The notes under the pieces: model-generated
Database searches by the model: none
What the model saw: only the letters and a program-made list of their open reading frames with translations
What the model was told of the DNA's origin: nothing
Source: Parvibaculum lavamentivorans DS-1
Lineage (GTDB): Bacteria; Pseudomonadota; Alphaproteobacteria; Parvibaculales; Parvibaculaceae
NCBI RefSeq assembly: GCF_000017565.1
Contig: NC_009719.1
Span: forward strand, 3,641,001-3,705,000
Direction of reading: 5' to 3'
DNA length: 64,000 nt
Shown here: in pieces, positions 34,731 to 43,150 of the stretch
Layout of the letters: each line of letters opens with the position of its first letter
Position numbering within the stretch: the first letter of the stretch is position 1
Translations under genes and position numbers: made by a program

Positions 34731-36208
34731 TTGATCCGCTTCTCGTTGTACCAGCGGATGTACGAGTCGACCGCCTCGACGAACTGCTCAATGGTGGCGG
34801 TCTTCCAGTCCCGAGGATAGAACAGCTCATTCTTCAGCCGACCGAAGAAGCCTTCGCAGGCAGCGTTATCAGGTGAGCATGCTTTGCGAGACATCGAGCG
34901 GATGAAGTTCGCGTTGCTCATTCTTGAGAGCCAACCCGGCCAGCGGTAGTGGCCGCCCCGATCGGAGTGGACCACGGGACGATCAGCCGTGTCGGCCAAC
35001 GTCTCGATGGCTGCGTCCAGCATCGTGTTGACCAACTCCGCGTCCGGACTGGTCCCAATGGTCCAGCTGACGACCATTCCGTCGAAGCAGTCGATGATGG
35101 GCGAGAGGTACACCTTGCCAGCCGGGATCTGGAACTCCGTGATGTCCGTGAGCCATTTCGCGTTGGGCACCGCGGCCTGGAAGTCGCGATCGATGAGGTT
35201 CTCAGGCGCTGGGCTGATTTCGCCAAGGTAAGACGCATAGCGGCGCTTTCTGGGCCTTGGAACAACCAGGCTTTCCTGCTTCATCAACCGCTGTACAACC
35301 TTCTCTGAGATCGTGACGTCCTGCCTGGTCAGAGATGCCTGCAGCCTGCGGTAGCCATAGCAGCGGTGGTTCGACTCAAAGATGTCGGTGATGGATTGCC
35401 GAACCTTCAGGTACTTGTCGCCCACCGCTGCGCGGGCCCGGTGATAGAAATACGAACTGCGCGCAAGATCCAACTGTGCAAGGAGCTCTGGCAGGCCATA
35501 GTGCTCCCTGAGGGCGTCAATCAGCAGTGTCTTCTCCCGGTTGGACAGGAGCTGCAGGTCGACGCCCAGGCCTTTTTTTAACAGTTCGTTGGCCTTGTTC
35601 AAAAGATCCTGCTCGAGGCGCAGTTGCCTGACTTCGCGGCGCAGGGACTCAACCTGGCGCTCGAGCTCATCGCGCTCCTGCGAAGGCGAAGATGGATTGG
35701 TACGTTTCATGGATGCGGGTGCTTCACGTCCCAGAAGTTGGTTCTTCCAGTTGTACAGCGTTGGCCGGCACACGCCGAACTTGTCGGCTACAGCCTGGGC
35801 ACTTTCCTCGCGAGTGCAGAGTTCCATGACTCCTGCTTGCATCAGCTCCCCGGAATACCTTCGTCGCACCGTACTGCCGACGACACGCCTTCTGGCTTCA
35901 GGAAGGGCCTCGCGAATCCAAGCGGTTAGCGTCCCTCTGCAGGGGTAGCCCAGTGCCCTCATGGTGGCCGCAATGCAGCGGTCGTGAGCGAGGTAATGCT
36001 CGATAGCTGCCGCCTTCTGTTCCTTCGAGAACTTGGGTCTCCGGCCCGCATAGCCCGCTGGCAAGTCGAGCTTCTGCTGGTATTCGTTGTACCAGCCCTT
36101 CAGAGAATTCTTTGTTGGATAACCCAGCTGGCGGATCGTGGGCCTGACGCGCCTGCCCAGCTTGATATAGAGCTCAACCGCTCGAATTCGATCTTCGTAG
36201 GAATACAT
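34722..36208 (-). pseudogene. IS3-family transposase, 3' end replaced by esterase sequence
   Basis: About 495 codons of a single-frame IS3-type transposase with two N-terminal helix-turn-helix regions (GYPTKNSLKGWYNEYQ; KFGVCRPTLYNWK), a leucine-zipper-like stretch near 175-210, and the DDE catalytic core (LTDITEF, VVHSDRGG, DNAACEGFFGRLKNE). It reads normally to RIKIA and then enters the esterase sequence out of its frame. Roughly the last 20-25 codons and the right terminal repeat are lost. Confidence 0.8.
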
Positions 36209-36257
36209 GAACTACCTCCTGGTAGTCCAAGTTTTCGTCCGCACCCCCAGATGGTCA
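34722..36257 (-). mobile_element. IS3-family element, one end deleted
   Basis: The transposase-start side ends near 36257 with TGACCATCTGGGGG reading inward, a plausible terminal repeat beginning TG. The other end is missing at the esterase junction. The element therefore cannot transpose as a unit. Confidence 0.6.
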
Positions 36258-36300
36258 GTTTTGGGTCGGCACTAACACCGGGACGGACCGGGAGGGCATG

Positions 36301-36340
36301 AAAAAAGGGGCTGGACGGGAACCCGGCCAACCCCTTGATT
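36301..36340 (-). terminator. Strong terminator downstream of the tRNA fragment (minus strand)
   Basis: On the minus strand, GGGGTTGGCCGGG pairs with CCCGTCCAGCCCC around TT, with two mismatches, followed by TTTTTT (36301-36306). It lies about 40 bases beyond the CCA end of the tRNA-Thr fragment, the usual place for a tRNA terminator, so it is probably native chromosomal flank. Confidence 0.75.
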
Positions 36341-36375
36341 TTTCGATACTTTCTTACAGCTTGTTAGCTTAAATC

Positions 36376-36418
36376 TGGTGCCGGAAATAGGAATCGAACC
36401 TACGACCTACGCATTACA
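36376..36418 (-). other. 3' fragment of a tRNA-Thr(TGT)-like gene: putative attachment site
   Basis: Read on the minus strand, 43 bases run from the anticodon TGT through the T-arm (GTAGG TTCGATT CCTAT) to the acceptor strand TTCCGGC and ACCA. The sequence upstream does not fold into a D-arm or supply the GCCGGAA acceptor partner, so the gene is not whole. Tyrosine integrases commonly target such tRNA 3' ends and leave one as a direct repeat. No integrase is seen nearby. Confidence 0.75.
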
Positions 36419-36495
36419 GAGGAGTGCACTACGCCCATCTGAAAGATAGAAGCTTGCCCAAATCAGCTCGGCTGCGTACAGCAGATGGCAGTTGT

Positions 36496-38439
36496 CTATG
36501 GCTGCATGAAATGCGCTTCCCGCAGAGCAATGTCCTCTCTCAGAATGCGCTGGATTTCCAGCACTGCCGCCGCGCTCTGTTGCACGCTGTGTCCTGAAAT
36601 GATGATTTTCTCGGATTGCGCCCCGGGAAGGTGGGCGCTGCGGTAAGGCACGAGGCCGTCATCGGAATCAACGAGGGCCACTTCGGGGTCAGCCTGGGCC
36701 ACGATCGAGTGATAGTTCACCTGGGCAGAGATGGGAAAGTCCGCTGCCGCGCGCACGAAAGGATCGTTCTCGTCGAGGTTGTCGACGCTATTGGGGATAT
36801 GCCCCAGGCTTTCGTGGCTGCTGGCCGCCGCATTGGGTGCTAGTGTGTGGGCGAGTTCTTCGAGCACCGTAACGGGGAAGCGAATGAATCCCGCCATCCA
36901 GCGCCCCAGGCGTCCACCTGCGACCGACGTGCCCCGGTGCGGTGCTGCGATGAAGATGGCGCGGCCGACATGCGGGAAGGGCTCGAAACGCAACATCGGA
37001 TCTATGCGTTTGATCTGCTGCGGCGTCAGCCGACTGCGATCCGCAGCCAGCTGCACCAGCGACTGGTCGGTTGACGACACCATCAACCGCGCGATGACCC
37101 CGCCCATGCTATGCCCCACCAGTACAAGGTCGGACGATGCCGGCGCCTGGCCGGAAGGATCGAAATGCGCCAGCGTATCCCCGAGCGCCCTGCGAATCAT
37201 CGCGTGGTTCAATGCGATCGGCATATTGGTCGGGTAGTAGACCTGCCAGATTTGGTAATGCTGGCGCAGCGCCTCATCGCCCAGGATTTCGTTGGCGAGT
37301 TCCACCCAGGCTTCCGGGCTACTGGCCAGTCCGTGCAGCATGACGATGATCCGTCGGTTCGGATCGTAGGGCTGCATCAGGTAGACGTGCGGACGGTCGA
37401 TTCCACCCTCGCGCCCAAGCAGGCTGCGCAGCGACTGCCGGTTGAAGTTGGCGCGGGCCAGCCACAGTCCGTAGCCGGCGGTGAAATTGGCCGCCAGCGG
37501 TACGCGCTGCCCGCGCAGCATGATGGCCGACTCCACATAGGGGTCATGCACCGTCAAACGGACAGTGCGGGTATGCAGCACGCTGTCCAGGTCGTCTCCG
37601 TCCGGGTGCAGCAGAATCGTCATGGACGGCGCGGGCATCTCGCTCCAGGGTAGAGGCTGCTGATTGCGTTTGGCCGCTGGATGGCCATCCCGGGTGGGGG
37701 CGGAAGTCAGGGGTTCGTCCGGCATGACCGCCACCAGCTCGGCGCCGAAACCGTCGCGCCGGTAGAGGCTGCGCAGTCCGCGGAAAGACAGGGACGAGGC
37801 TGGCAGGAGTTCGGCTGGCACCGCCGTACTGCCCGGCAAGCGCGCGCTGCGCATATCCAGCTGCAGCTCCCAGCCTGCAATGTTCCAGCGGGTCTGCGCT
37901 GGCAACTGCGTAGACATTTGTTGCCGAACCTCGAACATCCCGGTGGCGGCACGTTCGACCGCATAGTTATACCAATCCCGCACTTGCGTCTGGCGATCCT
38001 CGAAGGCTCGCTCCCCAGGCGTATGGTCACCGAAGAACAGGTAGGCATAGGCATAACGAATGGTCTCAAGCCAGGCGGCTTGCTGCTCTGATCCGGGCTT
38101 CATGGCCTGAGCCTGCGCCAGCCACAGTTCGGACAGTGCAGCCAGGCGTCGATCCGCGGCAACGCCGGTCACGGCGGCCAGGGCCTCGACGCAATCCGCT
38201 GAGATCGGTTTTGCGCAAGCCTGCGCATCCAATGCCGCCACCCTGATGGTCTGGGTCGTCGCATCGCTGAGTTTGCCGCGTGTCAGGATATCGCCGCGCT
38301 TGAGTTCGATGGCCTCGCCCGCATCCAGTGTATGAACCTCAACCACTGGGCCGAACTCACGCAGGATCGAGCAGCCCCCCAGCAACAGCGGGGCAATGAC
38401 GAGCCACACTGCCATGCGGCAAGACTGCTGGAACCTCAT
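36496..38439 (-). CDS. Lipoprotein alpha/beta-hydrolase
   Basis: A 647-residue lipoprotein with a signal peptide and lipobox LLGGC near residue 23. A long N-terminal region of unknown fold (about 25-360) precedes a C-terminal alpha/beta-hydrolase domain: MLHGLASSPEAW near 368, the nucleophile elbow GHSMGG near 445 and a likely catalytic histidine in ISGHSVQQS near 620. It would act on lipids or esters at the outer membrane or periplasmic face; the substrate is unknown. The start overlaps the stop of the DUF4105 gene (ATGA). Confidence 0.82.
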   Translation of the reverse strand: MRFQQSCRMAVWLVIAPLLLGGCSILREFGPVVEVHTLDAGEAIELKRGDILTRGKLSDATTQTIRVAALDAQACAKPISADCVEALAAVTGVAADRRLAALSELWLAQAQAMKPGSEQQAAWLETIRYAYAYLFFGDHTPGERAFEDRQTQVRDWYNYAVERAATGMFEVRQQMSTQLPAQTRWNIAGWELQLDMRSARLPGSTAVPAELLPASSLSFRGLRSLYRRDGFGAELVAVMPDEPLTSAPTRDGHPAAKRNQQPLPWSEMPAPSMTILLHPDGDDLDSVLHTRTVRLTVHDPYVESAIMLRGQRVPLAANFTAGYGLWLARANFNRQSLRSLLGREGGIDRPHVYLMQPYDPNRRIIVMLHGLASSPEAWVELANEILGDEALRQHYQIWQVYYPTNMPIALNHAMIRRALGDTLAHFDPSGQAPASSDLVLVGHSMGGVIARLMVSSTDQSLVQLAADRSRLTPQQIKRIDPMLRFEPFPHVGRAIFIAAPHRGTSVAGGRLGRWMAGFIRFPVTVLEELAHTLAPNAAASSHESLGHIPNSVDNLDENDPFVRAAADFPISAQVNYHSIVAQADPEVALVDSDDGLVPYRSAHLPGAQSEKIIISGHSVQQSAAAVLEIQRILREDIALREAHFMQP

Positions 38440-39482
38440 GGAGATACCTCGTCGGCCGGCACGCCGGGCACACCTTGTCGAATCGACATCGAGAAGTCGT
38501 CTCCTGATGCGTCAGAGGCCAGTGCGCGTTCGTTGATGTGCCCCAGTGCCTGCAGTTCTGCGTAGCGATGGCCGGGCGTCAATCCGTGCAGGTCATGGAT
38601 GTATTCCGCAAAGTGTCCGGACAGCAGCAGGCGATAGTCCGCCGGCAACGCTGGCGCAATGAGCCGAGCCAGCTCGAATACGATGGTCGTGCAGTTACTG
38701 GTCAAGGTGTTGTAAAAGCGCGGTGTGCGCCGCAGTTCATTGGCCGCGTGCAGATACTCCAGAAACAACGCGCGGACATTCGCCTGACTCATCTGCAACC
38801 GATAGAGATAAACGTCCTCGCCTCGCGCATTGCTGCGCGTACGCACAATGTCGCGCTCATCGGCGGCTACCAGGATCTGCTCGAACTGACGGAAGAATCC
38901 GCCGATCGCCGAGAAGGACTCGTGGCGCTCCTTGCGTATTTCCAGTGAGAACACTACCCGCTCGCCACCGTCGAAGCCGAACGACACCAGTGTGTGCGCA
39001 ATGTGCGGCCCCATCCAGTAGGAAAGTACCAGGTCGGCACTGCGCAAGCGGTCCAGATCGTATGTGCGGTTCTCCCACTGCGGGGTGTAGTCGGTTTCGC
39101 TGCGCCACTCGAAGTTGCGTACATTTTTCAGGTGAACGTGGCTGCCGTCGATTCCGGCCTCCAGCAACTGGGCGACATCGTCAGCCCATGGGCGTTGGTG
39201 TGATGGCTGCAGCGTTCCCCACCACATGAGCAGGGCTGCCGTTGCGGCCCCGAACACGAATCCGGCGATCCTGCGTGTCCGTCTTTCAAGCAAGCCTGCC
39301 AGCGACACGGCGACGGACAGCCCCGAGGCAGACCACGCCAGAGTGGCGATCCAGCGAGCCGCTGGATGTTGCGGCATCTGGTGCCACAGGGCCAGCGCGC
39401 CCCACGCAGTCAGCAATAGCACCGCAATGCCGATCACCAGGCGCATGGGGAGGTGCCTGACTTTTTGCGTCACCTTGCTCAT
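38436..39482 (-). CDS. DUF4105 (Lnb N-terminal periplasmic domain) membrane protein
   Basis: A 348-residue protein with three hydrophobic segments at the N-terminus (about 13-32, 43-65, 70-90) and a periplasmic DUF4105 domain. Typical segments are VRNFEWRSETDYTPQWENRTYDL near 120, GPHIAHTLVSF near 158 and YNTLTSNCTTIVFE near 260. The Cys and His there resemble an NlpC/P60-like catalytic pair, which would make it a cysteine hydrolase or acyltransferase (inference). It starts on the stop of the tetR reading frame and runs into the hydrolase gene, so the three are co-translated. Confidence 0.8.
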   Translation of the reverse strand: MSKVTQKVRHLPMRLVIGIAVLLLTAWGALALWHQMPQHPAARWIATLAWSASGLSVAVSLAGLLERRTRRIAGFVFGAATAALLMWWGTLQPSHQRPWADDVAQLLEAGIDGSHVHLKNVRNFEWRSETDYTPQWENRTYDLDRLRSADLVLSYWMGPHIAHTLVSFGFDGGERVVFSLEIRKERHESFSAIGGFFRQFEQILVAADERDIVRTRSNARGEDVYLYRLQMSQANVRALFLEYLHAANELRRTPRFYNTLTSNCTTIVFELARLIAPALPADYRLLLSGHFAEYIHDLHGLTPGHRYAELQALGHINERALASDASGDDFSMSIRQGVPGVPADEVSP

Positions 39483-40113
39483 CGAGGCTCCAAAAGCTCA
39501 AGCAGCAGTTGCCGATGCGCATCCTGTAACTGCACCAGCGCTATGGAAGGGTTGCCCCTGGATAGCATTGACGAGCTCAGCCATAGCAGTGCGGGAGCGA
39601 GCGCCAGCGGGAAAAAGTGCTCGGTCAAGACGCCCGGACGAATGATGCCCCGTTCTATGTTGCGTTGGATGATGAGCTGCGCCCGCTCTTTCAGTCCGTG
39701 AGCAACTTCGTTGTGCCAACGCTGCACCAGCTCTGGTGTTCTGGCGCTTTCGGCCAGAAGCAGCCGGTAATCGACATCGTGGCAGGGGAGCTAAAGGTCG
39801 CGTATAGGCGATCCAGGTAGACATCTACCAGCTCTGGCAACGTCAGATCTTCATCCGGGAGCCAGCCCTGGAAATCGCAAATCTGCTTTGTCGTGCGTTC
39901 GAGCAAGGCATGAAAAATTTCTTCCTTGCTTTTGAAGTGGGCGTAGATACCAGCCTTGGACAAGCCTGCGCATTCCGCCAGGCGCTCCATTGACACGGCG
40001 TTGTACGTCCGATCCGCGAATTCGACCAAGGCCGCGTCGAGTATTTCTTCTTTTCTGGCGGCAGAGGACAGGTAGCGGCGCTTGTCGGGCGCGTCATCTT
40101 TCTTGGGTAGCAT
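39479..40113 (-). pseudogene. TetR/AcrR-family repressor with a single-base frameshift
   Basis: The N-terminal frame (from ATG at 40113) has a complete TetR HTH: KEEILDAALVEFADRTYNAVSMERLAECAGLSKAGIYAHF. It runs to ATMS near 39772 and then goes out of frame. The adjacent frame continues with DYRLLLAESARTPELVQRWH, typical of the AcrR ligand domain, to the stop at 39479. Restoring one base (TCGATT read as TCGGATT) rejoins the two into about 211 residues. As read, the repressor loses most of its ligand and dimer domain. It stands divergent to the efflux operon it would control. A sequencing error is possible. Confidence 0.8.
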
Positions 40114-40246
40114 TCAAAGGCTCTGTTCAAAGATCTGAGGGGTGTTCCCACGGGCCGGTCACCGGCTCTACCAGAAATCAGGGCCTTCCTTGAACCCAAG
40201 CCGGCAGCTCGAATTGATCTGCGTCAATGACCGACGAGCCCGCTGA

Positions 40247-40274
40247 TTGCGGTTCCCGGATTGTAACGTATAAT
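40247..40274 (+). promoter_or_regulatory. Promoter of the efflux operon
   Basis: A perfect TATAAT (40269-40274) lies 16 bases after TTGCGG (40247-40252). The leader to the first gene at 40566 is then about 285 bases; it contains a 37-codon frame from 40314 without a ribosome site, and nothing else I can identify. Confidence 0.6.
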
Positions 40275-40275
40275 T

Positions 40276-40303
40276 AAAAACAACCGTCCAGTCGTTTGTT
40301 TTC
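40276..40303. promoter_or_regulatory. Candidate TetR operator overlapping the start-site region
   Basis: An imperfect inverted repeat ACAACCG-6-CGTTTGT (6 of 7 positions) inside a longer AAACAA/TTGTTT symmetry lies just downstream of the TATAAT box, in the tetR-efflux divergent region. Confidence 0.5.
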
Positions 40304-40565
40304 AAATTTCACGATGCAAGCCAACTCAGAGGCGCGAACGAACCCGGCACATTGGGATGTGACACAGGAAGAGCACCTCATCAACCAGCCAGGGGACACG
40401 GGGATGCACATATCAACAAGGAGATGAAGTGGGCTTGACAGCACTTGCAAGCAGGAAAGGAAGGCCTGCGGACATCGGCCACGAACTCCGCATTGCGTGG
40501 GTGGCAGCTATCCCCTCCTCTGCAACCAGCCCCTCTTCAGCCCGATACCCGTACGGAACGTGACC

Positions 40566-42053
40566 ATGCCCCCAGCTTCCCTGTTGTTTCCTGCGTTCAG
40601 CTTGCGCACTGCCTCGTTGGCCCTGAGCGCCGTCGTCTTGACCGGCTGCATGTCGCTCGCTCCGGCGCCAGACACCCCGCCGCTGCCCGTGCCCGAAGCC
40701 TGGCCTGCGCATCTTGGATCAGGCACCGACGGCGCCCACGCGGGAGAGCTTGCCTGGCAGGCGTACTTCACCGACCCCCTGCTGCAACGCCTCATCGAGA
40801 CCGCGCTGGAGAACAACCGCGACCTGCGCTTGGCCGCGCTGCGCGTCGAGGAAGCCAGCGCCACATTCCGCATTCAGCGCTCGGATCGTTTTCCTGCCGT
40901 GGGCGTGGGCGCCCAAGGTGGACGCGCGCGCGTCCCTGGCGATCTGAACATGTCGGGCCGATCGCAGGTGGGCGGCGAATATCGGGCCGAGGTGGGTTTG
41001 AGCACCTGGGAGCTGGATCTGTGGGGCCGGGTCCGCAACCTGGAAGACGCCGCCCTGCAAAGCTGGCTGGCTTCCGACGCGGCCCGCCAGGCCGTCCACC
41101 TGGCGCTGATCGCCCAGGTGGCCGACGGTTATCTTGGCTTGCGCGAGATAGACGAACGCGTGGCTATCGCCCGTCAAACCGTCGCGACCCGCGAGGAGTC
41201 CTATCGCATTTTCCGGCGCCGCGTTGAAGTCGGCTCGACCTCGAAGCTGGACCTCACTCAAGTCCAAACTTTGCTGAACCAGGCTCAGGCGCTGCTAACC
41301 CAGCTTGAGCAAGCCCGCGCCACGCAACGGCATGCGCTGGCGATGCTGGTGGGCGCCGATCCTGGCCCGCTGCCCACCAAGGTGCCCTTCGATGAAACGA
41401 CGGTGCTGGCTGAGCTGCGGGCCGGTCTGCCTTCGGAGCTGCTGGTCAGTCGCCCGGACATCATTGCCGCCGAACACCAATTGCGTGCCAGCGATGCCCA
41501 CATCGGCGCGGCCCGCGCGGCGTTCTTGCCGCGCATTGCGCTGACTGGCAGCTTCGGCACGGCCAGCTCCGACTTGAATGGCTTGTTCGATTCCGGCAGT
41601 CGCGCCTGGACCTTCATGCCCACCCTGTCACTGCCCATCTTCGATGGCGGGCGCCGACGCGCCAATCTGGAACTGAGCGAAGTGCGCCGCGACATCGCCG
41701 TCGCCGGTTACGAAAAAACCATTCAAACAGCCTTCCGCGAGGTGGCCGATGCGCTGAGCGCAAAGCACTGGCTGGCTGAGCAGTTGACGATCCAGAGAGC
41801 CAACCTGGAAGCGCAAAGCGAACGCGCACGGCTGGCCCAGTTGCGCTACGACAACGGCTCGGCCGCCTTCCTGGAGGTGCTGGATGCCCAACGCGATCTG
41901 CTGGGTGCCCAGCAACAACTGGTACAGGCGCGCCGCGCGCTGCTGTCCAGCCAGGTGGCGCTGTATGCCGCGCTCGGCGGCGGCACCCTCGCTGCAACCG
42001 ACGGGGCGCAGGGTGCGACCTCGACGCCCGCTCCCACCCCATCAATCCGTTAA
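40566..42053 (+). CDS. NodT-family outer-membrane efflux lipoprotein
   Basis: A 495-residue TolC/OprM-type outer-membrane factor with a signal peptide and lipobox VLTGC near residue 27. It carries two copies of the OEP domain with the usual motifs (FTDPLLQRLIETALENNRDL near 68; PIFDGGRRRANLELSEVRRD near 355; AFLEVLDAQRDLLGAQ near 440). It forms the exit duct for the HlyD/RbbA/YhhJ pump encoded downstream. The start at 40566 has only a weak ribosome site (ACGGAACG). Confidence 0.88.
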   Translation: MPPASLLFPAFSLRTASLALSAVVLTGCMSLAPAPDTPPLPVPEAWPAHLGSGTDGAHAGELAWQAYFTDPLLQRLIETALENNRDLRLAALRVEEASATFRIQRSDRFPAVGVGAQGGRARVPGDLNMSGRSQVGGEYRAEVGLSTWELDLWGRVRNLEDAALQSWLASDAARQAVHLALIAQVADGYLGLREIDERVAIARQTVATREESYRIFRRRVEVGSTSKLDLTQVQTLLNQAQALLTQLEQARATQRHALAMLVGADPGPLPTKVPFDETTVLAELRAGLPSELLVSRPDIIAAEHQLRASDAHIGAARAAFLPRIALTGSFGTASSDLNGLFDSGSRAWTFMPTLSLPIFDGGRRRANLELSEVRRDIAVAGYEKTIQTAFREVADALSAKHWLAEQLTIQRANLEAQSERARLAQLRYDNGSAAFLEVLDAQRDLLGAQQQLVQARRALLSSQVALYAALGGGTLAATDGAQGATSTPAPTPSIR

Positions 42054-42067
42054 GGCACGCCGAACCC

Positions 42068-43147
42068 ATGACCTTCTCACCCTCTCTCAAGAAAAAACTC
42101 CTGGTCGCTGCCGCCGCAGCGGTTGTTGTCGCGCTGGCCTGGTGGGGCTGGACGAAATTTGCCGACACCGGCCCCGGCGAAGGATTCGTCAACGGCAATG
42201 GCCGCATCGAAGCCACCGAGATCGACATCGCCACCAAGCTTCCCGGACGTATCGAAGACATCCTTGTACGTGAAGGCGATTTCGTCGCAGCGGGCCAGCC
42301 GCTGGCCAGGATGCAACTGGAAACGCTTGAGGCGCAGCGCGACGAAGCCTTCGCCATGCGTGAACAGGCCGAGCATTCTGTGACCGCAGCACAGGCCCAG
42401 GTGGCGCTGCGTGAAGCCGACGTGGTTGCGGCGCAGGCACTCGTCGGTCAGCGCGAGTCGGAGCTCGATGCCGCGCAACGGCGGCTGAAACGTTCGCAGA
42501 CATTGTCCCAAGAAGGCGCCGCCTCGATACAAGAATTGGACGATGACCGGGCGCGCGTGCGGGGCGCACAGGCGACGCTCGCGGCCAGCAAAGCACAGAC
42601 CGCCGCTGCCCGCGCCGCGGTCGAGGCCGCCAAAGCGCAGTTGGTCGGCGCAAGGTCCAGCGTGTCCGCTGCCACGGCCAGTATCAATCGCATCGAAGCC
42701 GATATCCGCGACAGCGAACTGCGCTCGCCGCGTGACGGTCGGGTGCAGGTGCGCGTGGCGCAACCCGGCGAGGTGCTGGGTTCGGGCGGACGTGTCTTGA
42801 ACCTGATCGACCTGTCGGACGTATACCTCACCTTCTTCTTGCCCGAGACCGTGGCCGGGCGTGTCGGGCTCGGCTCCGAGGTACGCATCGTTCTGGATGC
42901 CGCGCCGGAGTACGTGATACCAGCCACCGTTTCCTTCGTCGCCAGCGCGGCGCAGTTCACCCCCAAAACGGTGGAAACCGCCAGCGAACGGCAGAAACTG
43001 ATGTTTCGCGTGCGTGCGCAGATTTCGCAGGAGTTGCTGCGTGAGCACCTCAATCAGGTCAAGACCGGGTTGCCTGGCGTGGCCTGGATCAAACTCGACG
43101 CCAATGCCGAGTGGCCTCAAAACCTCTCCGTTCGCGTGCCGGAGTAA
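42068..43147 (+). CDS. HlyD/YhiI-type membrane-fusion protein
   Basis: A 359-residue periplasmic adaptor. An N-terminal membrane anchor (about 10-30) is followed by a biotinyl-lipoyl half (KLPGRIEDILVREGDFVAAGQPL near 56-80) and a long coiled-coil hairpin (about 85-215). The second lipoyl half (SPRDGRVQVRVAQPGEVLGSGG near 220) precedes a beta-barrel. It would link the ABC transporter to the NodT-type duct. The next gene starts four bases after its stop. Confidence 0.88.
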   Translation: MTFSPSLKKKLLVAAAAAVVVALAWWGWTKFADTGPGEGFVNGNGRIEATEIDIATKLPGRIEDILVREGDFVAAGQPLARMQLETLEAQRDEAFAMREQAEHSVTAAQAQVALREADVVAAQALVGQRESELDAAQRRLKRSQTLSQEGAASIQELDDDRARVRGAQATLAASKAQTAAARAAVEAAKAQLVGARSSVSAATASINRIEADIRDSELRSPRDGRVQVRVAQPGEVLGSGGRVLNLIDLSDVYLTFFLPETVAGRVGLGSEVRIVLDAAPEYVIPATVSFVASAAQFTPKTVETASERQKLMFRVRAQISQELLREHLNQVKTGLPGVAWIKLDANAEWPQNLSVRVPE

Positions 43148-43150
43148 GGT

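Noticed and set aside
34607-36208. Intact IS3 transposase of 533 residues
   Set aside because: The last about 38 codons are esterase sequence in the wrong frame; the real C-terminus and terminal repeat are missing.
36376-36451. Complete tRNA-Thr gene
   Set aside because: Only the 3' 43 bases match; position 33 is C, and the D-arm and 5' acceptor strand are absent.
39498-39824. Separate 108-codon gene within the tetR region
   Set aside because: Third-frame shadow; the two other frames together make one TetR protein.
40314-40427. 37-codon leader peptide ahead of the efflux operon
   Set aside because: No ribosome site and no attenuator-type codon run or hairpin seen.
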